Shown here: in pieces, positions 43,352-52,224 of the stretch | How positions within the stretch are numbered: position 1 is the stretch's first letter | How the letters are laid out: each line of letters starts with the position of its first letter | DNA from: CAYRTV01 sp964505785 | GTDB lineage: Bacteria; Acidobacteriota; Aminicenantia; Aminicenantales; Aminicenantaceae | DNA length: 64,000 nt | Direction: 5' to 3' | Assembly: GCA_964505785.1 (NCBI GenBank) | Contig: CAZDJZ010000001.1 | Span: forward strand, 186,001-250,000 | The notes under the pieces: generated by a model | Database searches by the model: none | What the model saw: only the letters and a program-made list of their open reading frames with translations | Told to the model about the DNA's origin: nothing | Translations under genes and position numbers: made by a program

Positions 43352-44503
43352 ATGCGAAAAACCTATTTGAAATTTTCAGTGCCGGATATATCTCAGCAAG
43401 ATATTGATGCTGTGGTGGAAACACTGAAAAGCGGGTGGCTGACCTCGGGTGAGAAAGCCCAGATGCTGGAGGAGGCCTTTACCGCTGAGACCGGAGCGGG
43501 ATTTGCTGTCTCGCTTTCCTCAGGAACTTCCGCCTTATTTCTCTCTCTTATTGCGGATGGAGTGGGCAGCGGGGATGAGGTCATCACCACTCCCTTGACA
43601 TTCGCTTCCACAGCCAATGTTATTCATCATTTGGGCGCCCGTCCGGTTTTTGCGGATATCAACCCGGAAACTTTTAATATTGATCCGGCTGCCTTGGAAG
43701 CCGCTGTGACAAACCGGACCAAGGCCGTTATCCCGGTCCATTATGCCGGTCAGCCCTGTGAAATGGACCGGATTGCCTCGATCGCAGAAAAGCATCATCT
43801 CCGCATCATTGAGGACGCCGCCCATGCCATGGGAGCGGAATATAAGGGGAAAAAGATTGGAGGGTCCGGAAATTTGACTTGCTTCAGCCTTTTCCCGACC
43901 AAGAATATTACTGCGGGGGAAGGCGGGATCGTGAGTCTCAACGACCCTGATAAGGACAAGCGCCTGCGCCGCCTGCGGCTGCATGGCATGAGCAAGGATG
44001 GATGGAAGCGTTACGCTAAAGAAGGGTCCTGGTATTATGAAATTCATGAAGCCGGTTATAAATGCAATCTCTCGGATATCAATGCGGCACTGGCATTAAC
44101 TCAGCTTAAAAGGCTGAAGGATCTCAACCGGAAAAGACGGGAATTGGCGGAGTATTATATGGAGAAAATCCTCGGCATTCCGGGTATTCATCCTCAAAAA
44201 CAGCTTCCGGGAACCCGGAGTTCGTGGCATATTTTCCCAGTCTGGGTACATCAAAAAGAGTTCGGCATAGACCGGAATCAACTTGTTAAGGAATTATGGA
44301 AGCGGAATATCGGCACCAGTGTTCATTTTATTCCTCTTCACCTCCAGCCCTTTTATCAAGAAAAGCATGGATACCGGGAAGGAGATTTTCCCGTTGCAGA
44401 AAAAGTTTTCCGGGGTATCCTTTCACTCCCCCTGTTTCCAGGGATGCTGAAGACCGATGCCGATGATGTTTTATCTGCTCTCCGGGATATTTCACCCTGC
44501 TAA
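43352..44503 (+). CDS. DegT/DnrJ/EryC1/StrS-family sugar aminotransferase
   Basis: 383 residues. PLP enzyme of the nucleotide-sugar aminotransferase type: SGTSALFLSL phosphate cup, EDAAHAMGAEYKGKKIG, Schiff-base Lys184 in CFSLFPTKNITAGEGG, and FIPLHLQPFYQE near the C-terminus. Transfers an amino group from glutamate to a 4-keto or 3-keto nucleotide sugar, as in PseC, ArnB and DesI/DesV. It begins three bases after the SDR stop, so the two should act in sequence. Product could be an amino sugar for surface polysaccharide. Confidence 0.9.
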   Translation: MRKTYLKFSVPDISQQDIDAVVETLKSGWLTSGEKAQMLEEAFTAETGAGFAVSLSSGTSALFLSLIADGVGSGDEVITTPLTFASTANVIHHLGARPVFADINPETFNIDPAALEAAVTNRTKAVIPVHYAGQPCEMDRIASIAEKHHLRIIEDAAHAMGAEYKGKKIGGSGNLTCFSLFPTKNITAGEGGIVSLNDPDKDKRLRRLRLHGMSKDGWKRYAKEGSWYYEIHEAGYKCNLSDINAALALTQLKRLKDLNRKRRELAEYYMEKILGIPGIHPQKQLPGTRSSWHIFPVWVHQKEFGIDRNQLVKELWKRNIGTSVHFIPLHLQPFYQEKHGYREGDFPVAEKVFRGILSLPLFPGMLKTDADDVLSALRDISPC

Positions 44504-44570
44504 TCACCTTTTGGGATGATTGACTTCGCACATTGATATCCCTTTCAATAGAGATTAGGTTAGGATTAAT

Positions 44571-47156
44571 ATGAAAAAACAAAGATTATTCCTTATGTTT
44601 GTTCTATTGGGTTTTATGTGCAGCCTGGTTTCTGCCCAGGGATATATCAATTTAACGAAGACTGCGGATATGTCGGAACTGCCGTTTGTTTTGGCTTTAC
44701 CCAACGGCCAGGTGATGGCGCTGTGGACGGAGGGTCATTTCAACGGATGGGGCGTGATCTGGTCCCGGGTGTTTACTCCGGGGCAGGGATGGTCCCAGGC
44801 TAAAGTGGCGGCTGAACGGTATTATTCCGCGGCTTTTCCACAACTTGATATTGATCAGGACGGGGAAGTCCATATGGCCTATATGGACGGCAGTGCTTCC
44901 GGGAACCGGGAAATATATTATAAAAAATATATCAACGGGCGCTGGACTGCCCCGGAAATGGTCGGCTATAGTCCCGGCCTGAATTCATCCTGGCCGCGGA
45001 TTGCCGTGGAGGGCAACCGGATCTATGTGCTTTGGTGCCATAATTATACATCTCCAAACATATCTCCTCCCGATATGGATATTGTTATGATGGAAAAGAC
45101 CGACGGCGGGAGTTTCTCCGGTTCCTTTCAGAACGTTTCCCGTCTTCCGAATTCCGTCTCCGTCCATCCTTTTTTTGATGTATTTAATGGAAATGTTTAT
45201 GCTGCATGGATGGATGACAATCATGGCAATGGCAATTGGAATATCTATTATAATGACCGGGTTGGCGGACATTGGGGCAATTCCATCCGCCTGCATCCGG
45301 ATTTCAATCAATATATGCCCGCGCTGACAGTGGATCCAAACGGTGTGGTTCATGTGATTTATGCCAATAAGGGCAACCCGGTATGGTACCAGCAGAAAAA
45401 CAGCAGCGGATGGACGGAACGGATCGAGATTTCCACGGGCCGGACTTCAGTTCAAAGCATGTTATTTATGAGGTATAAACTGGGATACTTGCACGCGGTT
45501 TGGCGTCAGCGGGAGGGGGACGGCGATTATATTTATTATTCCCGCGGGACGACATCGGGAAAGTGGGAAACCCCGGTGAAGGTTTCCCATGGAGGACAAT
45601 CCGAATATCCCGGTCTTGATGTGGATAAAAACGGAACGGTCCACATTGTATACAGCGACGCCGGATACGGCGGCAACCGGGATGTCTTTTATGTCAATCT
45701 CGATCAAGTGCTGACATATCCAGTGGCTTCTTTTACGGCCGACCCTGACCAGGGAAATCCGCCGCTCAATGTTCAGTTCGACGCTTCAACATCTTATGAT
45801 CCGGACGGCCGCTTGGTTTCTTATGCATGGGATTTCGGCGACGGCGGCCAGGGAAGCGGGGTGACGACAAGTCACACCTATACCAGCCAGGGACGCTTTA
45901 CCGCCACTCTGACAGTCACGGATAATGAAAAACAGAGTTCGTCCAGTTCCAGGGAGATTATGGCGGGAACGCCTCCTCAGGCTAAGTTTTCCGCATCCCC
46001 GACCTCCGGACCCTCTCCGTTGGTGGTGGAATTTGATGCCTCCGCATCCTATGATCCGGATGGTTACGTTAAATCTTACAGCTGGAGTTTTGGGGACGGA
46101 ACCCAGGGTTCCGGAGTAACTGCGACACATAAATACACTGCGGTCGGCACACGGATCGCAACGCTGACCGTTACGGACGATACCGGGTTGACTGACTCAG
46201 CATCGATAGAAATCACAGTTACCGATAATAAAACCCCAGTGGCGAGGTTTGTCCGTTCTCCCCATGCAGGCCCTGTCCCCCTGAAAGTCGATTTTGATGC
46301 GTCCGGTTCCAATCCGGCTGACCAGGTCAATGGGCGGATTGTCAGCTATAAATGGGATTTCGGGGACGGAGGCACCGGCAGCGGAATGAAAGTATCCCAT
46401 AATTACACCAAAGCCGGAGAGTTCACCGTTACGTTAGAGATTACCGACAACGGCGGCAAGAAGGACTCTGCGAGGAAAGATGTTTCCGTTTATATCAAAC
46501 CTGTCGCCCGTTTCTCCATGAGTCCACCGGAAGGTGTTGTTCCTTTGACCGTGACATTTGATGCCTCGGCGTCATCCGATAAAGATGGGAAAATCCGGTC
46601 ATACAAGTGGTATTTTGGAGACGGGACTGTCGGATGGGGTAAGGTGGTTAAGCATAAGTACAGCACAGGCGGGGATAAAAACATCACGCTTCAGGTTGTG
46701 GATAATGACGGCTGGTCGGATAAAACGGAAAAAACCCTTTCCTTGATTGACCGTCCTTATCCCCCGGATAATTTATCCCTGCAAAAAATCGTCAATGAAG
46801 GGCTTTTCTTTTCCGACTATATTAATATTCTGCGCTGGGAGCAAAACCCTAAAAACACGGGAAAATTGAAACCGGTGAAGTATCTCATCTTCCGGCGGGA
46901 AAAAGGCGCAGGCCCGGATTTTATTTATCTGGACACAGTGGCTTTTGGAACTTTTCGTTACGATGATGAACTTTTAGAATACCGGCAGGAAATGGGGAAT
47001 TTTATCTACGGCATTAGAGCTGTGGATGGGCACGGCCGGCACAGTGATATGCGGAAGATCGATTCCGGTGTTTCCGGCAGCGCCCAATCCCTTACGTTTA
47101 TTCGGGGAAAAGAGAAAATAGGCTCAGCCGAAAAGCACGAGGTGGTTAAGAGATAA
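44571..47156 (+). CDS. Secreted PKD-repeat protein with N-terminal propeller and shared C-terminal module
   Basis: 861 residues. Signal peptide 1-22 (LFLMFVLLGFMCSLVSAQ). Residues about 25-380 are a propeller-like region (FPQLDIDQDGEVHMAYMDGS, YYNDRVGGHWG, HAVWRQREGDGDYIYYSRG). Four PKD domains follow at about 383-735, each with YDPDGxxxSYxWDFGDG-type motifs. The C-terminal module (from PYPPDNLSLQKIVNEG, about 740-835) matches those of 47392-49713 and 34141-36402. A basic tail ends EKHEVVKR. Probably a cell-surface or released protein that binds carbohydrate or protein. The 47392-49713 protein is a paralogue in the opposite direction. Confidence 0.82.
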   Translation: MKKQRLFLMFVLLGFMCSLVSAQGYINLTKTADMSELPFVLALPNGQVMALWTEGHFNGWGVIWSRVFTPGQGWSQAKVAAERYYSAAFPQLDIDQDGEVHMAYMDGSASGNREIYYKKYINGRWTAPEMVGYSPGLNSSWPRIAVEGNRIYVLWCHNYTSPNISPPDMDIVMMEKTDGGSFSGSFQNVSRLPNSVSVHPFFDVFNGNVYAAWMDDNHGNGNWNIYYNDRVGGHWGNSIRLHPDFNQYMPALTVDPNGVVHVIYANKGNPVWYQQKNSSGWTERIEISTGRTSVQSMLFMRYKLGYLHAVWRQREGDGDYIYYSRGTTSGKWETPVKVSHGGQSEYPGLDVDKNGTVHIVYSDAGYGGNRDVFYVNLDQVLTYPVASFTADPDQGNPPLNVQFDASTSYDPDGRLVSYAWDFGDGGQGSGVTTSHTYTSQGRFTATLTVTDNEKQSSSSSREIMAGTPPQAKFSASPTSGPSPLVVEFDASASYDPDGYVKSYSWSFGDGTQGSGVTATHKYTAVGTRIATLTVTDDTGLTDSASIEITVTDNKTPVARFVRSPHAGPVPLKVDFDASGSNPADQVNGRIVSYKWDFGDGGTGSGMKVSHNYTKAGEFTVTLEITDNGGKKDSARKDVSVYIKPVARFSMSPPEGVVPLTVTFDASASSDKDGKIRSYKWYFGDGTVGWGKVVKHKYSTGGDKNITLQVVDNDGWSDKTEKTLSLIDRPYPPDNLSLQKIVNEGLFFSDYINILRWEQNPKNTGKLKPVKYLIFRREKGAGPDFIYLDTVAFGTFRYDDELLEYRQEMGNFIYGIRAVDGHGRHSDMRKIDSGVSGSAQSLTFIRGKEKIGSAEKHEVVKR

Positions 47157-47391
47157 AATTCCCGCTGCGCTCCAGTCATCCCCCTCCTTCTTATTCGAAT
47201 TTTTTTACTATTCGTTTTACCAACATGGATATTTTATTTTAAAAGCAATAAGTCAGGGGTGAATTGCGGCAATGGGTAAGGGCCGGAATAACGCCAGCTC
47301 CGAAAATCCGTTGCAAGAAACGGCATACGGTTGACGTAAAAAAGCCCGGGAGGGATAACCCAGCCCGGGCTTTTGGTATGTTAGAGAATGG
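47157..47391. repeat. Convergent spacer with a piece of the ~190 bp element
   Basis: 235 bases. At about 47260-47335 TGAATTGCGGCAATGGGTAA-GGGCCGGAATAACG resembles the start of the element at 32620 and 51860. The rest is non-coding up to the terminator at 47342-47374. Confidence 0.45.
47342..47374. terminator. Bidirectional rho-independent terminator between convergent PKD genes
   Basis: AAGCCCGGG (47342-47350) pairs with CCCGGGCTT (47364-47372) over a 13-base loop. On the minus strand the stem is followed by a six-T run, and on the plus strand by four T, so it can end both the 44571-47156 (+) and 47392-49713 (-) transcripts. It is the clearest terminator in the window. Confidence 0.85.
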
Positions 47392-49713
47392 TTACTTAAT
47401 CCGGTTTAAACCTTCCGCCGGGCGGGTGATGCTGGAACGGAAAGTCGTGGTCTCCATGTCATACTCACTCTCGGCTCCGTCTGAATCCACCGCGGTGACA
47501 GCATATTCGTACCCGGAGGCATCCTGTGCACTGGGAAATCCGCGGTCATCGTATTCAAAAGTGCCGGCCGGGACTTCACCAACCAAGGAGTACTGGGAAT
47601 CATCCGTTCCTTTGGGTTTGCGGTAAATGCGGTAATTGGCGATGGTGAACAGACCGTTGTTGTCCGGGTTTTCCGTCCAGGTTATGAAATTGATGTAATC
47701 GGTGTACATAAAGGTGCGGTTGACTTTGCTCTGAACGGCGATGTTCAAAGGCGGAAGCGGTTTATCAACGACGCGTATCATTTTAGTGGCAGTAGCGGTG
47801 TATCCGTCATTATCTACAACTTGGAGATAGACTTCATAGTTACCGACTCGTGAGAATGTATGCACCACATTCTTGGACAATTCCCGGATTCCATCCTGAA
47901 AATCCCATCTCCAGGTCACTACGTCGCCGTCAGGATCATATGAGTCGACTCCGCTGAAAGTAACGGTCAAGGGCACTTTACCGATGCCGGGTTCAGCTGT
48001 AAACAAGGCAACCGGCTTTTGGAAAGCCGTCACGACAATGGATGTGGAGGTGGTTTTATGGTCATCATCCTTCACGGTCAAGGTGACGGAATAATCTCCC
48101 CCCTCGGTGTATTCATGCATGACTTCTTCGCCGGTGGCGGTGGTTCCATCGCCCAAATCCCATTTATATAAAATGATTTCTCCGTCAAAGTCAGAAGACT
48201 GGGATCCATCGAAAGCGACTGTAAACGGAACCATGCCGCTGGTGGAGGAGGCATTGATAACGGCGTTGGGGGCCCCGGTGGAAGCGGTGATCTGAACTTC
48301 GGTGGTGCCGGTACGGATATCATCGTCAATCACAACCAGTTTGGCCGTATAGGTTCCGCCTGCAGTATAGGTGTGGGAGACTCGCTTGCCGCCGCCGGCG
48401 GTTCCGTCGCCGAATTCCCAGCGGTATTCTCTGATTTCACCATCCGGATCATTGGATTGGGCTCCATTGAAATTAACGGTCAGCGGTGTCAAGCCGTGAG
48501 TTTTATCCACGGAGATAACCGCTTCCGGGGCCTGTCCGGGAAGATCAACCTTGGAGTAATAAATATGCCGGGGGTGATCCGGGTCGCCGTCACTCCAGAC
48601 CACATGCACGTCTCCGTTCTGATCTGCATCCATTACGGGATATTGGGGAAATTCCATACCGTCGGCGATCATTACCGGCTCAGCCCAGGTCCCGTCGGGA
48701 AGCGCACGTCCGTAAAAAAGTCCTTCTCCATTGGATGTAATTTGCCGCCAAACCGTATGCAGCAGGCCTTCTTTATAGGTTAAATAGGGGACCAGGTTGA
48801 ATGAAGCTTTTCCGGTGCTTATTTCGACCGGCTTGCTCCATTTGCCTCCCTGTGGTTTCTGCGAATACCAAAAAGGCCCCGTTTTGTTGGAGAAAATGAT
48901 GTGCACCGTACCCATATCATCTATGGCCAATGCCGGATAATATTGATTGATGGCTGAAGGGAAAATCTGTTTGGACGCCTGGATGCTCCAGGTTTCATTA
49001 CTGGGATTATAAATGCCTTCGGTATAATACATGTTCCAGTTGCCGGGCTTATGATTGTCATCCATCCAGATGGCATGAAACTGGTTTTCCCAAATCCCAA
49101 AAGAGTTATGCACGGAAGCCGATTGTCCCGTATTGGATATCGTTATCCGCGATTTATCCGGAACCGGCCATTCACCATCCATGGGGTTTTCGATCATGAC
49201 CACATCGGTCAGGCCGATTTTAGGATCGTAATTATGGGTCCAGACAATATAAATTTTGTCGTTATGAAGCTGTATCCGGGGCCAGCTGGAATTAACTCCC
49301 GCGCTGCTGTAGGCTTTCCATTTTCCATACCATCTGTCATTTTCCGGGTCATACAGGGCATAATATATATCACGGTTAGAGGACGCGTTCCCATCCATTA
49401 AAGTAAGATGAACATGTCCGGTTTCATCTTTGGTCAACTGGGGAAAGGAACTGGAAGAAGATTTTTTTACCGATCGCTTAATCGGTCTCCAGGAGCCGTT
49501 GTGATAAATGGTGTACAATAACTCTGCATCCATATTGAAATGGTGTCCTTCACAGAAAATAACCATCAAGTCTCCATTATCCAAAACTTGAATAAAAGGG
49601 TGTTCGGCTTGCCCCTGACTGTGGTGAATTTTTGTCACTTCCGAACCAAAACCTGAAGAAACAAAAAATATAGATAGAAGGACCGCCATGGAAAATTTCA
49701 GAGTATTTTTCAT
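47392..49713 (-). CDS. Secreted PKD-repeat protein with N-terminal propeller, paralogue of the neighbouring gene
   Basis: 773 residues. Signal peptide 1-23 (FSMAVLLSIFFVSSGFGS). Propeller-like region at about 25-385 (FPQLTKDETGHVHLTLMDGN, WPRIQLHNDKIYIVWTHNYD, WNMYYTEGIYN, HVVWSDGDPDHPRHIYYSKV). Three PKD domains at about 390-655 (SNDPDGEIREYRWEFGDGTA, SSDFDGEIILYKWDLGDGTT, SYDPDGDVVTWRWDFQDG). The shared C-terminal module starts at about 663 (PLPPLNIAVQSKVNRTFMY). It has one PKD fewer than the plus-strand paralogue. The inverted arrangement around a common terminator suggests inverted duplication and divergence. Function unknown. Confidence 0.82.
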   Translation of the reverse strand: MKNTLKFSMAVLLSIFFVSSGFGSEVTKIHHSQGQAEHPFIQVLDNGDLMVIFCEGHHFNMDAELLYTIYHNGSWRPIKRSVKKSSSSSFPQLTKDETGHVHLTLMDGNASSNRDIYYALYDPENDRWYGKWKAYSSAGVNSSWPRIQLHNDKIYIVWTHNYDPKIGLTDVVMIENPMDGEWPVPDKSRITISNTGQSASVHNSFGIWENQFHAIWMDDNHKPGNWNMYYTEGIYNPSNETWSIQASKQIFPSAINQYYPALAIDDMGTVHIIFSNKTGPFWYSQKPQGGKWSKPVEISTGKASFNLVPYLTYKEGLLHTVWRQITSNGEGLFYGRALPDGTWAEPVMIADGMEFPQYPVMDADQNGDVHVVWSDGDPDHPRHIYYSKVDLPGQAPEAVISVDKTHGLTPLTVNFNGAQSNDPDGEIREYRWEFGDGTAGGGKRVSHTYTAGGTYTAKLVVIDDDIRTGTTEVQITASTGAPNAVINASSTSGMVPFTVAFDGSQSSDFDGEIILYKWDLGDGTTATGEEVMHEYTEGGDYSVTLTVKDDDHKTTSTSIVVTAFQKPVALFTAEPGIGKVPLTVTFSGVDSYDPDGDVVTWRWDFQDGIRELSKNVVHTFSRVGNYEVYLQVVDNDGYTATATKMIRVVDKPLPPLNIAVQSKVNRTFMYTDYINFITWTENPDNNGLFTIANYRIYRKPKGTDDSQYSLVGEVPAGTFEYDDRGFPSAQDASGYEYAVTAVDSDGAESEYDMETTTFRSSITRPAEGLNRIK

Positions 49714-49880
49714 GCCATTCTCCTCATTATAATTATGGATAGGATGGGTAAAATAGCACCTAATTTATAATTTGTCAACGGTGAAAATGGATGGCCGTAT
49801 ATAAGGAAAACAGAAGCAAAAAGGAGTTTATTGCTTTATTTTCAAGGCGGTCCAAAGTGGTTTGCGGCGGTCGAATGTGT

Positions 49881-50837
49881 TCAGCGATGCCAATCAGCGA
49901 AGATATCATTTCCCTTCGAATCAAACAAAAGAAAGGTTTCCCCGGTCTTTACATCCAGGATAAGAAGCTGCCAGTCACCGTCGTGGCTGTGCTGAAGGGA
50001 AGAATTAAAAACAATGAAGCGGCCGTCCGGGGACCAGTCAGGAAAATAGTCATGGGTCTTTTCCCTGGAAGTGAGACGGATTTTTTCGGTGCCGTCCGGC
50101 CGCATTTTCCAAATATCCGCGCGTTCGCTGGTTTTGGAGGAAACATATGCCAGCCAGGTTCCGTCCGGAGAAAACCGGGCCCGGCAGGTTTTACCGCCTT
50201 CTTCCAGGAATTCCACGTTCCCGGTGTTGATATGAAACACGGCGACATCCCAGCCGGATCGGCGCTTGCCGGTGAATGTCAAAAGCGGGGCACTGGGAGA
50301 AATGTCGGCGATACCATGGATGGACCCGTATTCAGGGATGACCTTTTCCGCATCCCCGGTTGAAATGTTTATTTTAAAAAGGCCCAGTTTATTCCGCAGA
50401 AATCCGCCCATGTCCCGCGTGAAGGCCACATGTTCTCCATCGGGATACCAGGCCGGTTCTATTTCATCCTGTTCGGAAAACGTCAGCCGGGTTGTACGGG
50501 AATCCTCCAATGAATAAAGATAAATATTAAAATGGCCTTCCCGGTTGGATGAAAAGGCGATGGTCCGTCCATCCGGGGACCAGACCGGAAACTCGTCATC
50601 CCAGGTGTTGTCTGTCAGTTTTGTCATTTCTTGACCCGAGATCATGCAGATTTCATTATCGCCGTCGAAGTTGGATTGGAACACGATCCGGCCTTTTACA
50701 TCACGGCGGGGCTGAAGGGCTTTTTCGCCGGGATTTACCGGAGGCGGTGAGTTTCCGCAGCTTAAAAGAACGCCGGCTGCCAGCAGTCCTGCGATAATCA
50801 AAGTGAATCGCATATTTTTGTCCATATTTTTTGTCAT
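49881..50837 (-). CDS. TolB-like beta-propeller lipoprotein
   Basis: 318 residues. Lipoprotein signal with Cys27 in VLLSCGNS. Then PD40/TolB-type repeats such as WSPDGRTIAFSSNREGHFNIYLY, WYPDGEHVAFTRD, FSPDGTWLAYVSS and WSPDGRFIVFNSS, making one six-bladed propeller. The TolB N-terminal domain is missing, so it is not a second TolB. A GAGGG ribosome site lies five bases before the ATG at 50837. Probably anchored on the outer membrane and binding a protein or glycan; the partner is unknown. It is in line with the minus-strand PKD gene but 167 bases apart. Confidence 0.8.
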   Translation of the reverse strand: MTKNMDKNMRFTLIIAGLLAAGVLLSCGNSPPPVNPGEKALQPRRDVKGRIVFQSNFDGDNEICMISGQEMTKLTDNTWDDEFPVWSPDGRTIAFSSNREGHFNIYLYSLEDSRTTRLTFSEQDEIEPAWYPDGEHVAFTRDMGGFLRNKLGLFKINISTGDAEKVIPEYGSIHGIADISPSAPLLTFTGKRRSGWDVAVFHINTGNVEFLEEGGKTCRARFSPDGTWLAYVSSKTSERADIWKMRPDGTEKIRLTSREKTHDYFPDWSPDGRFIVFNSSLQHSHDGDWQLLILDVKTGETFLLFDSKGNDIFADWHR

Positions 50838-50949
50838 TTTTCCCTCGCTTTGTTTTATTATCCAAGGAATGGGGTGAAGAGTAAAGAGTATTCCGGTGAA
50901 AAGTCAAAAGTAAAAAGTTAAAACCAATTTTCCCTTCCCGACTTGCGAT
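50838..50949. repeat. Spacer with GTAAAGAGTA and ATTCACGGTTTACG short-period repeats
   Basis: 112 bases. About 50874-50925 is a degenerate run of seven- to eight-base words (GTGAAGAGTAAAGAGTA, GTGAAAAGTCAAAAGTAAAA); about 50941-50960 is GACTTGCGATTCACGGTTTA. The same words are at 11630, 16400 and 19066. No hairpin. Confidence 0.5.
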
Positions 50950-51723
50950 TCACGGTTTACGCTGTGGTTTTTTCCGGAATTTATAGATAAAGTTGGAGGT
51001 GCTGTTAAAGCGGCCGGAGGCGGGCAGGAATTTTTCCACATAATACCCTTTATTTTCCATAAACTCCTGAATCTCTTCCGGCTTGTAATAATGACGGATG
51101 GGCACGAAATACCAATCTAGAATCAGTTCCTCCAGCTTTTCCCCTTTACGGGCTTTTTCTCTTTTTTTGAAAAAAAACACAACCGGAGTAAGAAAAAAGG
51201 CCATAATTTTGGAAAGGGCAGTCCAGCTTTTTCGGGGGGTCCGGACAAGGGTCTTGCGGATGATTTCGTGCAGAAAGGTTAACCGGGTTCGCGTATAGAC
51301 GGCTAAGAGCATGGACCCGTCCGGTTTCAGCACCCGGTCCAATCCGGAAACCGCGCTGAGTGGATCGGTGGTGTGGTGAACCGTCCCCCATGCCCATACA
51401 ATATCGAACTGATTCGGTTCAAAGGGAAGGTCCAGCATATCTTCCTGCTGGAATTTAAGGTTATTCAGCGTAAATTTTTTTTTCAGGGCCTTGCCGGTTG
51501 ACAGACTCCCCTCGCTGATATCGATACCTGTGACTTCAGAGGCTCCGTTGCGGGCGAAAATTGTGCTGAATATGCCGGTTCCGCATCCGGCATCAAGAAC
51601 AGTTTTGCCATTGATTTCTTCCGGTGAATAAAACAGGCGCCAATGATTCTCGCTGTCCCGGTATTCGGGCAGGTATTCCGTCCAGACCACATCGTAAAAG
51701 CGGCCGACTCGCTCTTTGTCCAT
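50950..51723 (-). CDS. Class I SAM-dependent methyltransferase
   Basis: 257 residues. SAM-binding motif VLDAGCGTGIFSTIFA (about 38-53), acidic GIDISEGSL, motif II-like FDIVWAWGTVHHT, then a C-terminal region with basic helices (MAFFLTPVVFFFKKREKARK) that may touch the membrane. Resembles UbiE/Methyltransf_11 enzymes of polysaccharide or lipid loci. Substrate unknown. Downstream on the same strand is the TolB-like lipoprotein (113 bases away). It faces away from the glycosyltransferase pair at 52416-54560. Confidence 0.82.
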   Translation of the reverse strand: MDKERVGRFYDVVWTEYLPEYRDSENHWRLFYSPEEINGKTVLDAGCGTGIFSTIFARNGASEVTGIDISEGSLSTGKALKKKFTLNNLKFQQEDMLDLPFEPNQFDIVWAWGTVHHTTDPLSAVSGLDRVLKPDGSMLLAVYTRTRLTFLHEIIRKTLVRTPRKSWTALSKIMAFFLTPVVFFFKKREKARKGEKLEELILDWYFVPIRHYYKPEEIQEFMENKGYYVEKFLPASGRFNSTSNFIYKFRKKPQRKP

Positions 51724-51859
51724 ATCATTCTCCTGTCAGTGTTTCTGAGCTTTCTCACTTTAAAACAAATCATGCAATCCTGCAACTCTTCACTCCTTCG
51801 GAAGTGCGGAATCTCGCTGTGCCTGCTTTGCTCTTCAAGTTCCACTCGCTTATTTTTCA

Positions 51860-52035
51860 TGTATTATCGGTCCCGGTTTGCCATGTCAATGAATAAGGGC
51901 CTTATCCCGTCACCACTAAAATGTCAGAAGTCCGGCAGCAAGATTCATCAGCGTCGATTGAATTCTCCTCTCGCCAAGACCAACCCACCCGCCGCCATTA
52001 ACGCCGGAGAGAACCCAATCGCCGTTTTACAGTCC
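51860..52035 (+). repeat. ~190 bp dispersed element, second copy
   Basis: Shares with 32620-32800 in the same order: CAATGAATAAGGGCC, TCATCAG, GATTGAATTCTC, CGCCAAG, CCCACCCGCCGCCATT, GGAGAGAACCCAATCGCCG and TTTTACAG. The two copies are about 75-85% alike by eye over the best stretch (51950-52020 with 32715-32790). No frame is conserved. Confidence 0.6.
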
Positions 52036-52224
52036 TCCGGCATATTACTTGGAAAAGGGCACACCATGTTATCCTGGGAGAAGCGAAGGAAGCTGACGCG
52101 GCTGGGGGATGACATATGTATACTTACGGGGCCTGGGAATGACAAATGGGTCGGCGGAGCGGCCATTCGGGTCCGGCTGATGCGATATCGAAGATTTAGC
52201 CTTCCGAGCGCATGGTTTGAGGGG

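Noticed and set aside
49791..50363. 190-codon plus-strand frame
   Set aside because: Antisense to the TolB-like lipoprotein gene, which has a lipobox and clear PD40 repeats.
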